From positions 1-8,215 of the forward strand of contig JAIEPI010000137.1 of assembly GCA_019749855.1 (NCBI GenBank): 8,215 nucleotides of DNA, written 5' to 3'. Numbering within the stretch: position 1 is the first letter of the stretch; every line of letters starts with the position of its first letter. Made by a program: the position numbers and the translations under genes. The notes beneath the pieces were generated by a model. It saw only the letters and a list, made by a program, of their open reading frames with translations, was not told where the DNA came from and did no database searches. The stretch is from Rickettsiales bacterium. GTDB taxonomy: Bacteria > Pseudomonadota > Alphaproteobacteria > Rickettsiales > UBA998. Positions 1-6,375 of this stretch are shown here, piece after piece.

Positions 1-81
1 CCGGAGCGATTGCCCGTCTTCGTGAAGACAGGCAATCGTACAACGCTCTTCCAGCGTGAGCTGTCGATAGGTTTTTCACAT
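1..81 (-). pseudogene. IS30-family transposase, N-terminal fragment, likely start disrupted
   Basis: Read from 75 down to 1, the frame gives KTYRQ followed by LTLEERCTIACLHEDGQ and SLR. This matches the IS30-family N-terminal helix-turn-helix pattern (LT-EER--I--L---G-S-R), which binds the element's ends; the catalytic DDE domain would lie beyond the left edge. The only ATG in this frame is at 81-79, and the next codon (78-76) is TGA. Many relatives begin with M-S-K-T-Y-R-Q or similar, so a single TCA-to-TGA change at codon 2 would explain the arrangement (inference). A further in-frame TAA lies at 96-94. Neither GTG nor TTG is available in frame downstream within the window. TGA is clearly a stop elsewhere here, for example at the end of pyrD, so recoding is unlikely. 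The family call rests on about 25 residues; whether the copy is truly dead depends on a start outside the window or a non-standard one. Confidence 0.68.
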
Positions 82-122
82 AAGCACAACACCTTATCAT
101 AGTGTTGCACTTCGTTTGTGAA
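1..122 (-). mobile_element. IS30-family insertion sequence, 5' end only (continues beyond the left edge)
   Basis: The minus strand of positions 1-75 encodes the typical N-terminus of an IS30-family transposase, so the left edge of the window lies inside an insertion sequence. Upstream of the reading frame, positions 75-122 form an imperfect inverted repeat: TTCACA (75-80) pairs with TGTGAA (117-122), AAG (82-84) with CTT (110-112), and CAACAC (87-92) with GTGTTG (102-107). This is where the outer end of the element would be expected, because IS30-family elements have a short leader before the transposase. The exact tip is not resolved; it probably lies between about 105 and 127, because a different repeat begins at 128. 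The opposite end and any target duplication are outside the window. Confidence 0.65.
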
Positions 123-127
123 CTTAA

Positions 128-171
128 GGAATCCAGCGGAACGGTCGTCTGGATTCCCGCGTTCGCGGGAA
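128..171. repeat. Dispersed palindromic repeat (GGATTCCCGCG type)
   Basis: TTCCCGCG (154-161) and CGCGGGAA (164-171) form a perfect 8-bp stem around a TT centre, followed by TGACG. The upstream GGAATCCAG (128-136) is a perfect inverted copy of CTGGATTCC (149-157). Two alternative hairpins therefore compete for the same bases. Elements with this core are repeated many times in many proteobacterial genomes; no copy number can be given from one window. It is non-coding. Confidence 0.7.
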
Positions 172-178
172 TGACGAA

Positions 179-208
179 GAAAAGGATGCTAGAATGACAT
201 TCCTTTTC
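179..208. repeat. Small inverted repeat between larger palindromes
   Basis: GAAAAGGA (179-186) is a perfect inverted match to TCCTTTTC (201-208), and the intervening bases contain GAATG-A-CATTC. It bridges the flanking palindromes and may be a degenerate part of one of them. No coding potential is seen. Confidence 0.4.
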
Positions 209-213
209 CTGTT

Positions 214-285
214 GTCATCCTCGGGCTTGACCCGAGGATCTGAAGCCACAAACGAGGGGATCCTCGGGTCAAGCCCGAGGATGAC
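214..285. repeat. 27-bp perfect inverted repeat, each arm itself palindromic
   Basis: Positions 214-240 and 259-285 are exact reverse complements over 27 bases, separated by 18 nt. Each arm contains its own hairpin: CCTCGGG (219-225) pairs with CCCGAGG (231-237) across CTTGA, and the right arm mirrors this. The unit runs GTCATCCTCGGGCTTGACC and onward, and is a well-known type of dispersed repeat in alphaproteobacterial intergenic regions. Two copies in head-to-head orientation would give exactly this structure. In RNA it could fold as one long stem or as two short hairpins. It may act as a transcription end or 3' UTR structure, but no T-tract follows. Confidence 0.8.
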
Positions 286-354
286 GAGTATTAAATTCTG
301 TTTGAGTCAGCCATGCCTGCCCTGCGAAGCCTTGGATCCAGTGCCTGCGTTTTT

Positions 355-427
355 GTCATTGCGAGCGTAAGCGAAGCAATCCATGGGTCGTGGTGGATTG
401 CCGCGTCACTGCGCTCCTCGCAATGAC
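355..427. repeat. Dispersed palindromic repeat (GTCATTGCGAG type)
   Basis: GTCATTGCGAG (355-365) and CTCGCAATGAC (417-427) are perfect 11-bp inverted repeats bounding a 73-nt element. Internal parts also pair: GCAATCCA (376-383) with TGGATTGC (394-401). This repeat is scattered through many alphaproteobacterial genomes and often produces spurious short ORFs. It lies 33 nt past the pyrD stop codon, so it probably sits in the pyrD 3' UTR and could end or stabilise that transcript (inference). Confidence 0.75.
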
Positions 428-460
428 GTGGAAAAAGTTGAGGGAAAGGACACTCCAAGA

Positions 461-1525
461 TCAGCGAACGTCGATACCGCGTATTTCTTCGAATGATGCG
501 ATGCCCACACGCTGCATCCAAAGTGAAAGTTCGGCATTGATACGAAGGGGCAGCCCAAACCCCTCATAGACGAGTGCCGTGTAGAGCTGAACCAATGAAG
601 CACCCGCGCGAATTTTGACGATGACATCCTCCGCACTTGATATGCCGCCAACGCCAATGAGCGTGAGTTGATTTTGCGAAAGCTTGGCTGCTCGGCGCAG
701 CACTTCGGTGGAGAGCGCAAACAATGGCCTTCCGCTCAAACCGCCCTGCTGATTGACATGTTGGCTGATCACCGATGCAGGACGTGAAATGGTGGTGTTG
801 CCAATGATCAAGCCGTCGATTTTTTCTGTGATAGCCACACTGACAATGATCTCTAACTCTTGCTCAGTAACATCCGGCGCTATTTTGATGAGTAACGGAA
901 GACGCCTGCCATGCAGCGCTGCCAAACCATCACGCTCTGAGCGAAGTGTGCGGGTGAAAACTTCAAAAAATTCACGCTTTTGAAGATCACGCAATCCAGG
1001 GGTATTGGGTGAGGATATATTGGCAGTTATGTATGAGGCCCGAGTATAAAAACGATTGAGCAATAGCAGGTAATCATCAAGCGCGTTCTCAGTATCCTTA
1101 TTCTTCCCGATATTGATGCCGACAATACCAGGCAATTCATTGCCATGGGCGGGCAGTTTTGCTTCCAGCGCCTTGGCACCCGTATTGTTAAAACCCAGTC
1201 GATTAATCACCGCCTGCGATTCCGGCAAGCGCCAGATACGCGGTTTGGGATTACCGCGTTGTGGTTGCGGGGTGACGGTTCCAATTTCAACAAACGCAAA
1301 TCCACGCTTTAGCATGGCATGGTACACGTCACCATTTTTGTCAAATCCTGCCGATAGCCCCAGTGGGCTGGAAAAACGCATGCCCATGGCATCCACTTGC
1401 AGTAGTGGATACTCCTGTTGGGACGGCAAAGGGAAGAGGTTGCTTTGCAATGCCCATAACGCTGCCTGATGCGCACACTCAGGCGGAATGATACTAGCAA
1501 TTTTAGAGGAGAGACGTTGAAGCAT
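461..1525 (-). CDS. pyrD: Dihydroorotate dehydrogenase (quinone), class 2
   Basis: This enzyme oxidises dihydroorotate to orotate, the fourth step of pyrimidine synthesis, with FMN as cofactor and membrane quinone as electron acceptor. The protein has 354 residues; E. coli PyrD has 336. The N-terminal segment (about 1-40) is the extension typical of class 2 enzymes that associates with the membrane and admits quinone. FMN-site motifs follow: SAGFDKNG (58-65), VEIGTVTPQPQRGNPKPR (79-96) and NRLGFNN (108-114). The active-site loop NISSPNTPGLRDLQ starts at 169, with S172 the expected catalytic base of class 2 enzymes (class 1 uses Cys). K214 in LLIKIAPD, NTT (243-245), GGLSGRPL (261-268) and GVGGI (291-295) complete the phosphate- and flavin-binding set. 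Every key motif is intact. The ATG at 1525 lies 9 nt after the stop of the peptidase gene, and no clear Shine-Dalgarno precedes it, which suggests cotranscription and perhaps translational coupling. Confidence 0.97.
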   Translation of the reverse strand: MLQRLSSKIASIIPPECAHQAALWALQSNLFPLPSQQEYPLLQVDAMGMRFSSPLGLSAGFDKNGDVYHAMLKRGFAFVEIGTVTPQPQRGNPKPRIWRLPESQAVINRLGFNNTGAKALEAKLPAHGNELPGIVGINIGKNKDTENALDDYLLLLNRFYTRASYITANISSPNTPGLRDLQKREFFEVFTRTLRSERDGLAALHGRRLPLLIKIAPDVTEQELEIIVSVAITEKIDGLIIGNTTISRPASVISQHVNQQGGLSGRPLFALSTEVLRRAAKLSQNQLTLIGVGGISSAEDVIVKIRAGASLVQLYTALVYEGFGLPLRINAELSLWMQRVGIASFEEIRGIDVR

Positions 1526-1534
1526 AGATGCTAC

Positions 1535-2401
1535 TTAATCATCTTTGGAGGCGACTTCCACTTTTTTGAATGGTGATACTTCCGCCAATTGCTGCATGGG
1601 GTTGATCGATTTCTCATCACGCTTGAGGCCGTAATGCAGGTGCGGACCTGTGGAATAGCCGGTTGAACCAAGCTTTCCTATGGTGTCGCCAGCATCCACC
1701 TTATGACCTTTTTTCACTAAAATATGCGAGAGATGACCGTAGGTACTGATCATGCCATCTGCATGAGCAATGCGGATAAAATTCCCCAATTTACGCTGTC
1801 GTCCCGCCTCAAGAATGGTGCCGTCATGCGTCGCCAGAACCTTTGTGTCGGGTGCGGCAGCAATGTCAATGCCATCATGAAAGCGCCTCAAGCCTGAAAT
1901 CGGATGGATACGATTGCCATATCCTGAACTTATTTTTTTTGTTGTCTCTGCTGGTAGAGGCCATGACAAATCAGTGCTCTCTGAGGAATCCAAATCATCA
2001 AACAAGTCTTCTTTAACCGCCAGAGTCGCGAGCTTCTCCTGTGGTATCACCGGCTTAGAAAATGATTTCATCGCTACGCGAGGTGGTATCGACTTTGTTA
2101 CATCTGGTTTTGCTTGCAGTGAGGCAACCTCAGCTTCAGCATTACTATCCCTCAAGGGAACGGCTTCTAGCGGTGCAGTAAGGTGCTTATATGCGCTGAG
2201 TGAATAAAAATTTGATGACGACGATGATTTAAATTGTGAAGTCTGCTTGAGGTTGCTCCCGCCGCTTAAACTGAAAAAACGTGCCTCTTTTGCAACGGCG
2301 GATGAATAGGATCCAAGAAAAAGCAGGCAGATGACCGCTACGCAACATCTAGTCTTCAATCCTGCATGGGAACAATAATATAAACTATATTTTGATGGCA
2401 C
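1535..2401 (-). CDS. Secreted M23-family (LytM-type) zinc metallopeptidase
   Basis: M23 peptidases cut peptide cross-links in peptidoglycan, or activate amidases when catalytically degenerate. The 288-residue product starts with a positively charged segment and a hydrophobic stretch (about 21-36) resembling a signal peptide, with likely cleavage after SSAVA (about residue 37). A Ser-rich, low-complexity linker runs to about 150. The peptidase domain spans about 158-270 and has the full zinc set: H175 and D179 in RFHDGIDI, H223 in YGHL, and H254/H256 in TGPHLHYG. An active enzyme is therefore expected, rather than an EnvC/NlpD-type activator. The start is GTG at 2401; the first in-frame ATG is at codon 111 and would lose the signal peptide. 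AGGG lies 7 nt upstream of the GTG. The gene precedes pyrD on the same strand and diverges from the TPR/pilT/pilU group. Substrate and partner cannot be told from the sequence. Confidence 0.93.
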   Translation of the reverse strand: MPSKYSLYYCSHAGLKTRCCVAVICLLFLGSYSSAVAKEARFFSLSGGSNLKQTSQFKSSSSSNFYSLSAYKHLTAPLEAVPLRDSNAEAEVASLQAKPDVTKSIPPRVAMKSFSKPVIPQEKLATLAVKEDLFDDLDSSESTDLSWPLPAETTKKISSGYGNRIHPISGLRRFHDGIDIAAAPDTKVLATHDGTILEAGRQRKLGNFIRIAHADGMISTYGHLSHILVKKGHKVDAGDTIGKLGSTGYSTGPHLHYGLKRDEKSINPMQQLAEVSPFKKVEVASKDD

Positions 2402-2495
2402 TTAAAAACCCTGTAATTTATTTTTGCTACATTGTACCAAGACATCACGCATAATTTATTCTATGTTCTAGTTCGTAACCTATAAGACCTAACTG
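2402..2495. promoter_or_regulatory. Divergent intergenic promoter region
   Basis: These 94 AT-rich bases separate the start of the M23 gene (minus) from the start of the TPR gene (plus), so promoters for both must lie here or inside the genes. ATTGTAC (2431-2437) reads TACAAT on the minus strand, a reasonable -10 box for the peptidase gene. On the plus strand TTGTAC could be a -35 element with TATTCT (2457-2462) at 19-bp spacing. Neither is a strong match. No clear operator dyad is seen. Confidence 0.35.
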
Positions 2496-4070
2496 ATGTA
2501 TTGGCATACGAAGAAAAAAATTAACCTCCAGTTAGCATTGCAATTTGCGTGCCTGTTTCCTGCTCTCTGCTTTTTTGTATGCGTTATTGTTTCTTCTGCA
2601 GCCTTCGCGGCTGACCCTGGATCGTATTCATATCCATCACTTGGGACGTCTTCTGAGGTTAGTCCTTATCAAAAGCGCCGCAACACTGCGCCCCCTGCCC
2701 GCCTGCCACAGCTACCACAGGCAACGGGAATCTCCGCTCAACCGCAAATTCGCTCGCGCCCATCATTGCCTAGCCTTAATTCAGCGCGGTCAGCTAGAAA
2801 CAGATCAACTGCAGTGCAGCAGCCTAAGGCCGCACCTCTGGCGGCACCATTGCCACTGATTGAGCCGTATCATTTGGAGTCACGCGCTCTTACACGTCGT
2901 CAACGGGCACAGGAGCGCACTGAGGTCACTCCAGCCACCCAACTGCGCGCTCGGCCAGATTCCATGCCTCGTGTCACTAGTGCTGAACGCGCCATTCCTG
3001 TGCAGTCATCGGCAATAACACCTCCTTCATCTCAAGACCTGCCAACTTCTGAACCTGTGGCCATGGAATTACCTCCACTTGAGCCACCTCAGGCAGCTCC
3101 GGTTATGGCTGATGTGCCGCCTGAGAATGAGCTACCGGTGGCTCCGTTGGCTTCAGAATCTTCCTCTGTCTCTGAACTGCCTGTCGCACAATCTAGTGAT
3201 GATGGGACAGAAGTGAAATTCTTTACTCCAGACTCGCCAGTGCCTGTTGCTTCTGAGGCGTCGGCTACGACTGTGTCGGCTGCACCAGAGCAATTGACGG
3301 ATGAAACGCTTAACATCCTGCAAGCACTCCCTGCTGATGCGCTTCCGAAACCGTCACCCAAAACCGAAAAAGAGGCAGGCGGGGACTTCGCGATTAAACA
3401 TGCGGCGGATAGCGTTCCATTTGCCGCCACTGCCACAGAGGTGCCAGCAGCTCATGGTGAATCAACCATGGCCATTAATGTGAAACCACAGAGCATTGAT
3501 CTGAATTATGAACTTGAAAAAGCTTATAATGCTTTGGTTTCAGGTGATACTGATTCTGCCATACACATCTATGAAGATGTATTGTCGATTGATCCTAACG
3601 AAAAAACAGCGTTGTTTGGTCTGGCTACGACCTATCACCGCATTGGATTGTTAGCGCAAGCGCGTCCCATCTATGGGCGTTTATTGAAAATTGATCCTTA
3701 TAACGTTGAAGCACTCAACAACTTCTTTGCCTTAGTGGGCGCGGAAGCGCCGCATGCGGCGATAGAGCAATTAGAGCTTCTGGCAGTGGAGAACCCTGAC
3801 TTTGGCCCCATAGAAGCGCAAATTGCTCTGCTCTATCAAAAATTGAATGATTACCCCAAAGCAATTGAGCATATGGCAAAAGCTGCCGCTATATCACCTG
3901 AGAATCTGGCGTATAAATATAATCTCGCCGTACTGTATGACACGCATGGGGATGCCAAAGAGGCAATGCGCCTCTATCGTTATTTGATGACGCTTTATAA
4001 TCAGGGGCAGGATTTACCGGCACCGCCTAAAGCCATTCAAGAAAGATTAACCTTTTTATCGTCTAATTAG
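2496..4070 (+). CDS. Exported Pro/Ala-rich TPR protein, putative type IV pilus accessory factor
   Basis: I do not recognise this 524-residue protein as a named family. The N-terminus is HTKKK followed by a hydrophobic segment (about 11-38) ending in AAFAAD, a likely signal peptide cleaved near residue 39. Residues 40-330 are low-complexity, rich in Pro, Ala, Ser and Glu, with PP and PL repeats; the first part is basic (RR, RSR) and the second acidic. Residues about 335-505 contain four or five tetratricopeptide repeats, for example NYELEKAYNALVSGDTDSA, then LFGLATTYHRIGLLAQA, IALLYQKLNDYPKAIEHM and YNLAVLYDTHGDAKEAM. TPRs are protein-binding scaffolds. The gene lies 32 nt before pilT on the same strand, suggesting an operon and a role in the T4P envelope complex (inference). 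The layout of export signal, long disordered region and C-terminal TPRs recalls FimV, but no LysM motif is visible, and PilF/PilW proteins are much shorter. The ATG has no good Shine-Dalgarno. Confidence 0.8.
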   Translation: MYWHTKKKINLQLALQFACLFPALCFFVCVIVSSAAFAADPGSYSYPSLGTSSEVSPYQKRRNTAPPARLPQLPQATGISAQPQIRSRPSLPSLNSARSARNRSTAVQQPKAAPLAAPLPLIEPYHLESRALTRRQRAQERTEVTPATQLRARPDSMPRVTSAERAIPVQSSAITPPSSQDLPTSEPVAMELPPLEPPQAAPVMADVPPENELPVAPLASESSSVSELPVAQSSDDGTEVKFFTPDSPVPVASEASATTVSAAPEQLTDETLNILQALPADALPKPSPKTEKEAGGDFAIKHAADSVPFAATATEVPAAHGESTMAINVKPQSIDLNYELEKAYNALVSGDTDSAIHIYEDVLSIDPNEKTALFGLATTYHRIGLLAQARPIYGRLLKIDPYNVEALNNFFALVGAEAPHAAIEQLELLAVENPDFGPIEAQIALLYQKLNDYPKAIEHMAKAAAISPENLAYKYNLAVLYDTHGDAKEAMRLYRYLMTLYNQGQDLPAPPKAIQERLTFLSSN

Positions 4071-4102
4071 GTTTCATTTCGGCCCAACGTGAAGGCGCTT
4101 TC

Positions 4103-5212
4103 ATGGATATTACAGAATTATTAGTTGAAACGCAGAAACGCGGTGCATCGGATTTGCACCTGTCCTCAACGAATCCTCCCATCATTCGTATGCATGGCGA
4201 CATGATGCCGATTGAATCGGACGCTTTGGGGCCCGAGCAAATAAAAGCCATGATTTATGCGATCATGACCGAACAACAACGTACCGATTATGAACGTGAG
4301 ATGGAGCTTGATTTCTCCATATCTTTTGGCGAGCACATGCGATTTCGTGTTAATGCATTCAACACGTTGTATGGGCCTGCCGCTGTATTCCGAACGATTC
4401 CCACCAAGATTCTATCCCTGGAGGATCTCAAGGCCCCAGAGGTGTTTAAACGCCTGACGAAACTTCATAAAGGCTTGATTCTGGTGACTGGCCCAACCGG
4501 AAGCGGAAAATCAACCACGCTGGCGGCCATGGTGAATCATATTAATTCAACGCAATCAAAGCACATTATTACCATTGAAGATCCCATCGAGTTTGTTCAC
4601 AAATCCAAAAAATCGCTCGTCAACCAGCGGGAAGTGGGTGCCAATACAAAATCCTTTAGTCGTGCGCTGAAAAGCTGTTTGCGTGAGGATCCGGATATTA
4701 TTCTGGTCGGTGAGTTACGTGATCTCGAGACGATTCAACTCGCGATGACGGCAGCTGAAACCGGTCACCTTGTGATGGGGACGCTGCACACCAACACCGC
4801 CCCTAAAACGATTGACCGTGTGATTGATGTATTTCCAGCCAATGATAAACCAATGATTCGCGCCATGTTATCCGTTTCGATTCAGGCGATTATCTCTCAG
4901 GCCCTGGTGAAGACCAGTGATGGGCACGGGCGCGTCGCTGCCCATGAGATTATGCTCGGCACTCCCGCCGTTCGCAACCTGATCCGTGAGGGTAAGGTGC
5001 CGCAGTTATATTCGTTGATTCAGACGGGTTCTAAAATGGGCATGATTACCATGAAAGATAGCCTCTACGCGCTCTTGTCTGAGGGAAAAATTTCGTCAGA
5101 TGTGGTGGAAGATATTCTAGCGGAAAGCATGGACGGTGATTCTAGTGATGCCTCCAATGTTGGCGGTGCGGCTTCCAAGGGTTTTGGCAATAAATCAGCG
5201 AGTAGTTTTTAG
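4103..5212 (+). CDS. pilT: Type IV pilus retraction ATPase PilT
   Basis: PilT is a cytoplasmic hexameric ATPase of the GspE/PilB superfamily that powers pilus retraction, twitching and DNA uptake. The product has 369 residues; P. aeruginosa PilT has 344. An N-terminal PAS-like domain (about 1-105, with GASDLHLS at 14-21) precedes the RecA-like core. Walker A is GPTGSGKST (130-138), the Asp box ITIEDPIEF (156-164), Walker B IILVGELRD (199-207) and the His box AETGHLVMGTLHTN (218-231). The PilT signature AIRNLIRE appears as AVRNLIRE (289-296), which supports a retraction ATPase rather than PilB or GspE. A short Gly/Ser/Ala-rich tail (about 344-369) extends the usual length. GAAGG lies 7 nt before the ATG. 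It follows the TPR gene and directly precedes pilU. Close relatives such as DotB/PilT-like ATPases of secretion systems are possible but less likely given the pilU partner. Confidence 0.93.
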   Translation: MDITELLVETQKRGASDLHLSSTNPPIIRMHGDMMPIESDALGPEQIKAMIYAIMTEQQRTDYEREMELDFSISFGEHMRFRVNAFNTLYGPAAVFRTIPTKILSLEDLKAPEVFKRLTKLHKGLILVTGPTGSGKSTTLAAMVNHINSTQSKHIITIEDPIEFVHKSKKSLVNQREVGANTKSFSRALKSCLREDPDIILVGELRDLETIQLAMTAAETGHLVMGTLHTNTAPKTIDRVIDVFPANDKPMIRAMLSVSIQAIISQALVKTSDGHGRVAAHEIMLGTPAVRNLIREGKVPQLYSLIQTGSKMGMITMKDSLYALLSEGKISSDVVEDILAESMDGDSSDASNVGGAASKGFGNKSASSF

Positions 5213-5217
5213 ATTTT

Positions 5218-6354
5218 ATGAATATCTCCATACAGGCATTATTAGAAGAAACCTACAGCAGAGAAGCCTCTGATTTATACCTCACCTTTGGTACGCCACC
5301 CACGCTGCGTGTGCATGATGAGCTGATTGCGCTGCCTTATCCTGCAATGGATGACGCCTCGTTGCAACAATGCCTGGATGATTTGCTTACGGAGGATCAA
5401 AGGGATGAATTTGCAACAACATTAGAACTGAACTCGGGCTTCAATTGGCAGAATAAGGCGCAGTTTCGTATCAATGTGTTTAAACAGCGCCAGCATATTG
5501 GCTTGGTGTTGCGCTATATTCGTCATAGCATTCCAACGATTGATTCACTTTCTTTACCTAAGGTTTTCAAAGATTTGATTCTCAAGAAACGAGGGCTGGT
5601 GTTAGTCGTCGGTCAAACAGGCAGTGGCAAATCCACCTCCCTTGCCTCGATGATTGGACATCGCAATCAGCATGGCTCGGGGCACATCGTCACGATCGAG
5701 GATCCCATTGAATTTGTTCATGAGATGAAGCAATGTATTATTACGCAACGTGATGTGGGTATTGACACTTACTCCTACGGCATGGCTCTTAAAAACACAC
5801 TGCGCCAACGTCCGGATGTGATTGTGATTGGTGAAATTCGTGATCGCGAGACGATGGAGCACGCCATTACCTTTTCTGAAACGGGGCATTTATGTCTGGC
5901 AACGCTGCACTCGAACAACTCCAGTCAGGCCATTGAGCGTATTCTCAACTTTTTTCCGGAAGAACAACACCGTCAGGTGCAAATGAACCTTTCGATAAAC
6001 CTGCGCGCCATTCTATCCCAGCGCCTCGTCGCCAATATGAAAAACACACGTAATGTGGTGGTTGAAGTGATGTTAAACGATGGCCTTGTCAAAGAGTTGA
6101 TTCAGCAGGGCCGCATTAAGGAAATTCGTGATGTGATGGCGCGAAACCGCGATCAGGGCATGCAGACGTTTGATCAGGGATTGCTTGATCTCTATCTCGC
6201 GGGCACCATCACCGAAGAAACCGCGCTACTTGAGGCGGATAATCCCAGTAACCTAAGGTTATCCATTAAAAAAGAGACTATGGATCAAACCCTCATTGAT
6301 AAGGGCATGATTAGCCAGTCTGACCTTATCCAACGCAGTGCAGATAATTTCTAG
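5218..6354 (+). CDS. pilU: Type IV pilus retraction ATPase PilU
   Basis: PilU is a PilT paralogue that works with PilT in high-force pilus retraction. The product has 378 residues, close to the 382 of P. aeruginosa PilU. Motifs in order are REASDLYL (15-22), Walker A GQTGSGKST (132-140), Asp box VTIEDPIEF (158-166), Walker B VIVIGEIRD (201-209), and His box SETGHLCLATLHSNN (220-234). LKNTLRQRPD (191-200), GEIRDRETMEHAI (205-217) and NFFPEEQHRQV (244-254) are characteristic of PilU. The AIRNLIRE motif of PilT is replaced by LVKELIQQGRIKEIRDVM (290-307), as in known PilU proteins. The C-terminus (about 340-378) continues past the core. The ATG lies 5 nt after the pilT stop with no Shine-Dalgarno, so translation probably depends on termination-reinitiation from pilT. 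No strong terminator follows the TAG. Confidence 0.92.
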   Translation: MNISIQALLEETYSREASDLYLTFGTPPTLRVHDELIALPYPAMDDASLQQCLDDLLTEDQRDEFATTLELNSGFNWQNKAQFRINVFKQRQHIGLVLRYIRHSIPTIDSLSLPKVFKDLILKKRGLVLVVGQTGSGKSTSLASMIGHRNQHGSGHIVTIEDPIEFVHEMKQCIITQRDVGIDTYSYGMALKNTLRQRPDVIVIGEIRDRETMEHAITFSETGHLCLATLHSNNSSQAIERILNFFPEEQHRQVQMNLSINLRAILSQRLVANMKNTRNVVVEVMLNDGLVKELIQQGRIKEIRDVMARNRDQGMQTFDQGLLDLYLAGTITEETALLEADNPSNLRLSIKKETMDQTLIDKGMISQSDLIQRSADNF

Positions 6355-6375
6355 GCTCTATCGGTTGTTTTTTCA

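Larger units (their letters stand above)
128..460. other. Gene-free repeat cluster between IS30 end and pyrD
   Basis: No convincing gene is present in these 333 bases on either strand. The stretch holds the four inverted-repeat structures listed separately, joined by short unique segments: 286-354, which is AT-rich and then has a GGATCCAGTGCC segment that may be another repeat remnant, and 428-460, the immediate pyrD 3' flank. Short open frames here are by-products of the repeats. Confidence 0.75.

Noticed and set aside
1..102. Plus-strand open frames running in from the left edge, stopping at 57-59 (frame 3) and 100-102 (frame 1)
   Set aside because: The minus strand gives a recognisable IS30 transposase N-terminus over the same bases, so these are shadow frames.
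128..427. Repeat cluster as a CRISPR array
   Set aside because: The repeats differ from each other, are inverted rather than direct, and have no regular spacers or cas genes nearby.
291..521. Minus-strand 76-residue ORF containing RHCEERSDAAIH
   Set aside because: This peptide is the usual by-product of translating the CATTGCGAG repeat, and it overlaps the 3' end of pyrD.
3089..3436. Antisense 115-residue ORF within the TPR gene
   Set aside because: It mirrors the Pro/Ala/Ser-rich linker codons; composition is low-complexity and no ribosome binding site or motif supports it.
4103..6354. pilT/pilU as secretion ATPases (GspE, VirB11 or DotB)
   Set aside because: The AVRNLIRE motif in the first and the PilU-specific stretches in the second fit T4P retraction ATPases better; no secretion genes are visible.
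6340..6373. T-tract TTTTTT (6368-6373) after pilU as a rho-independent terminator
   Set aside because: Only a 4-bp GATA/TATC stem can be drawn before it, which is too weak for a terminator.
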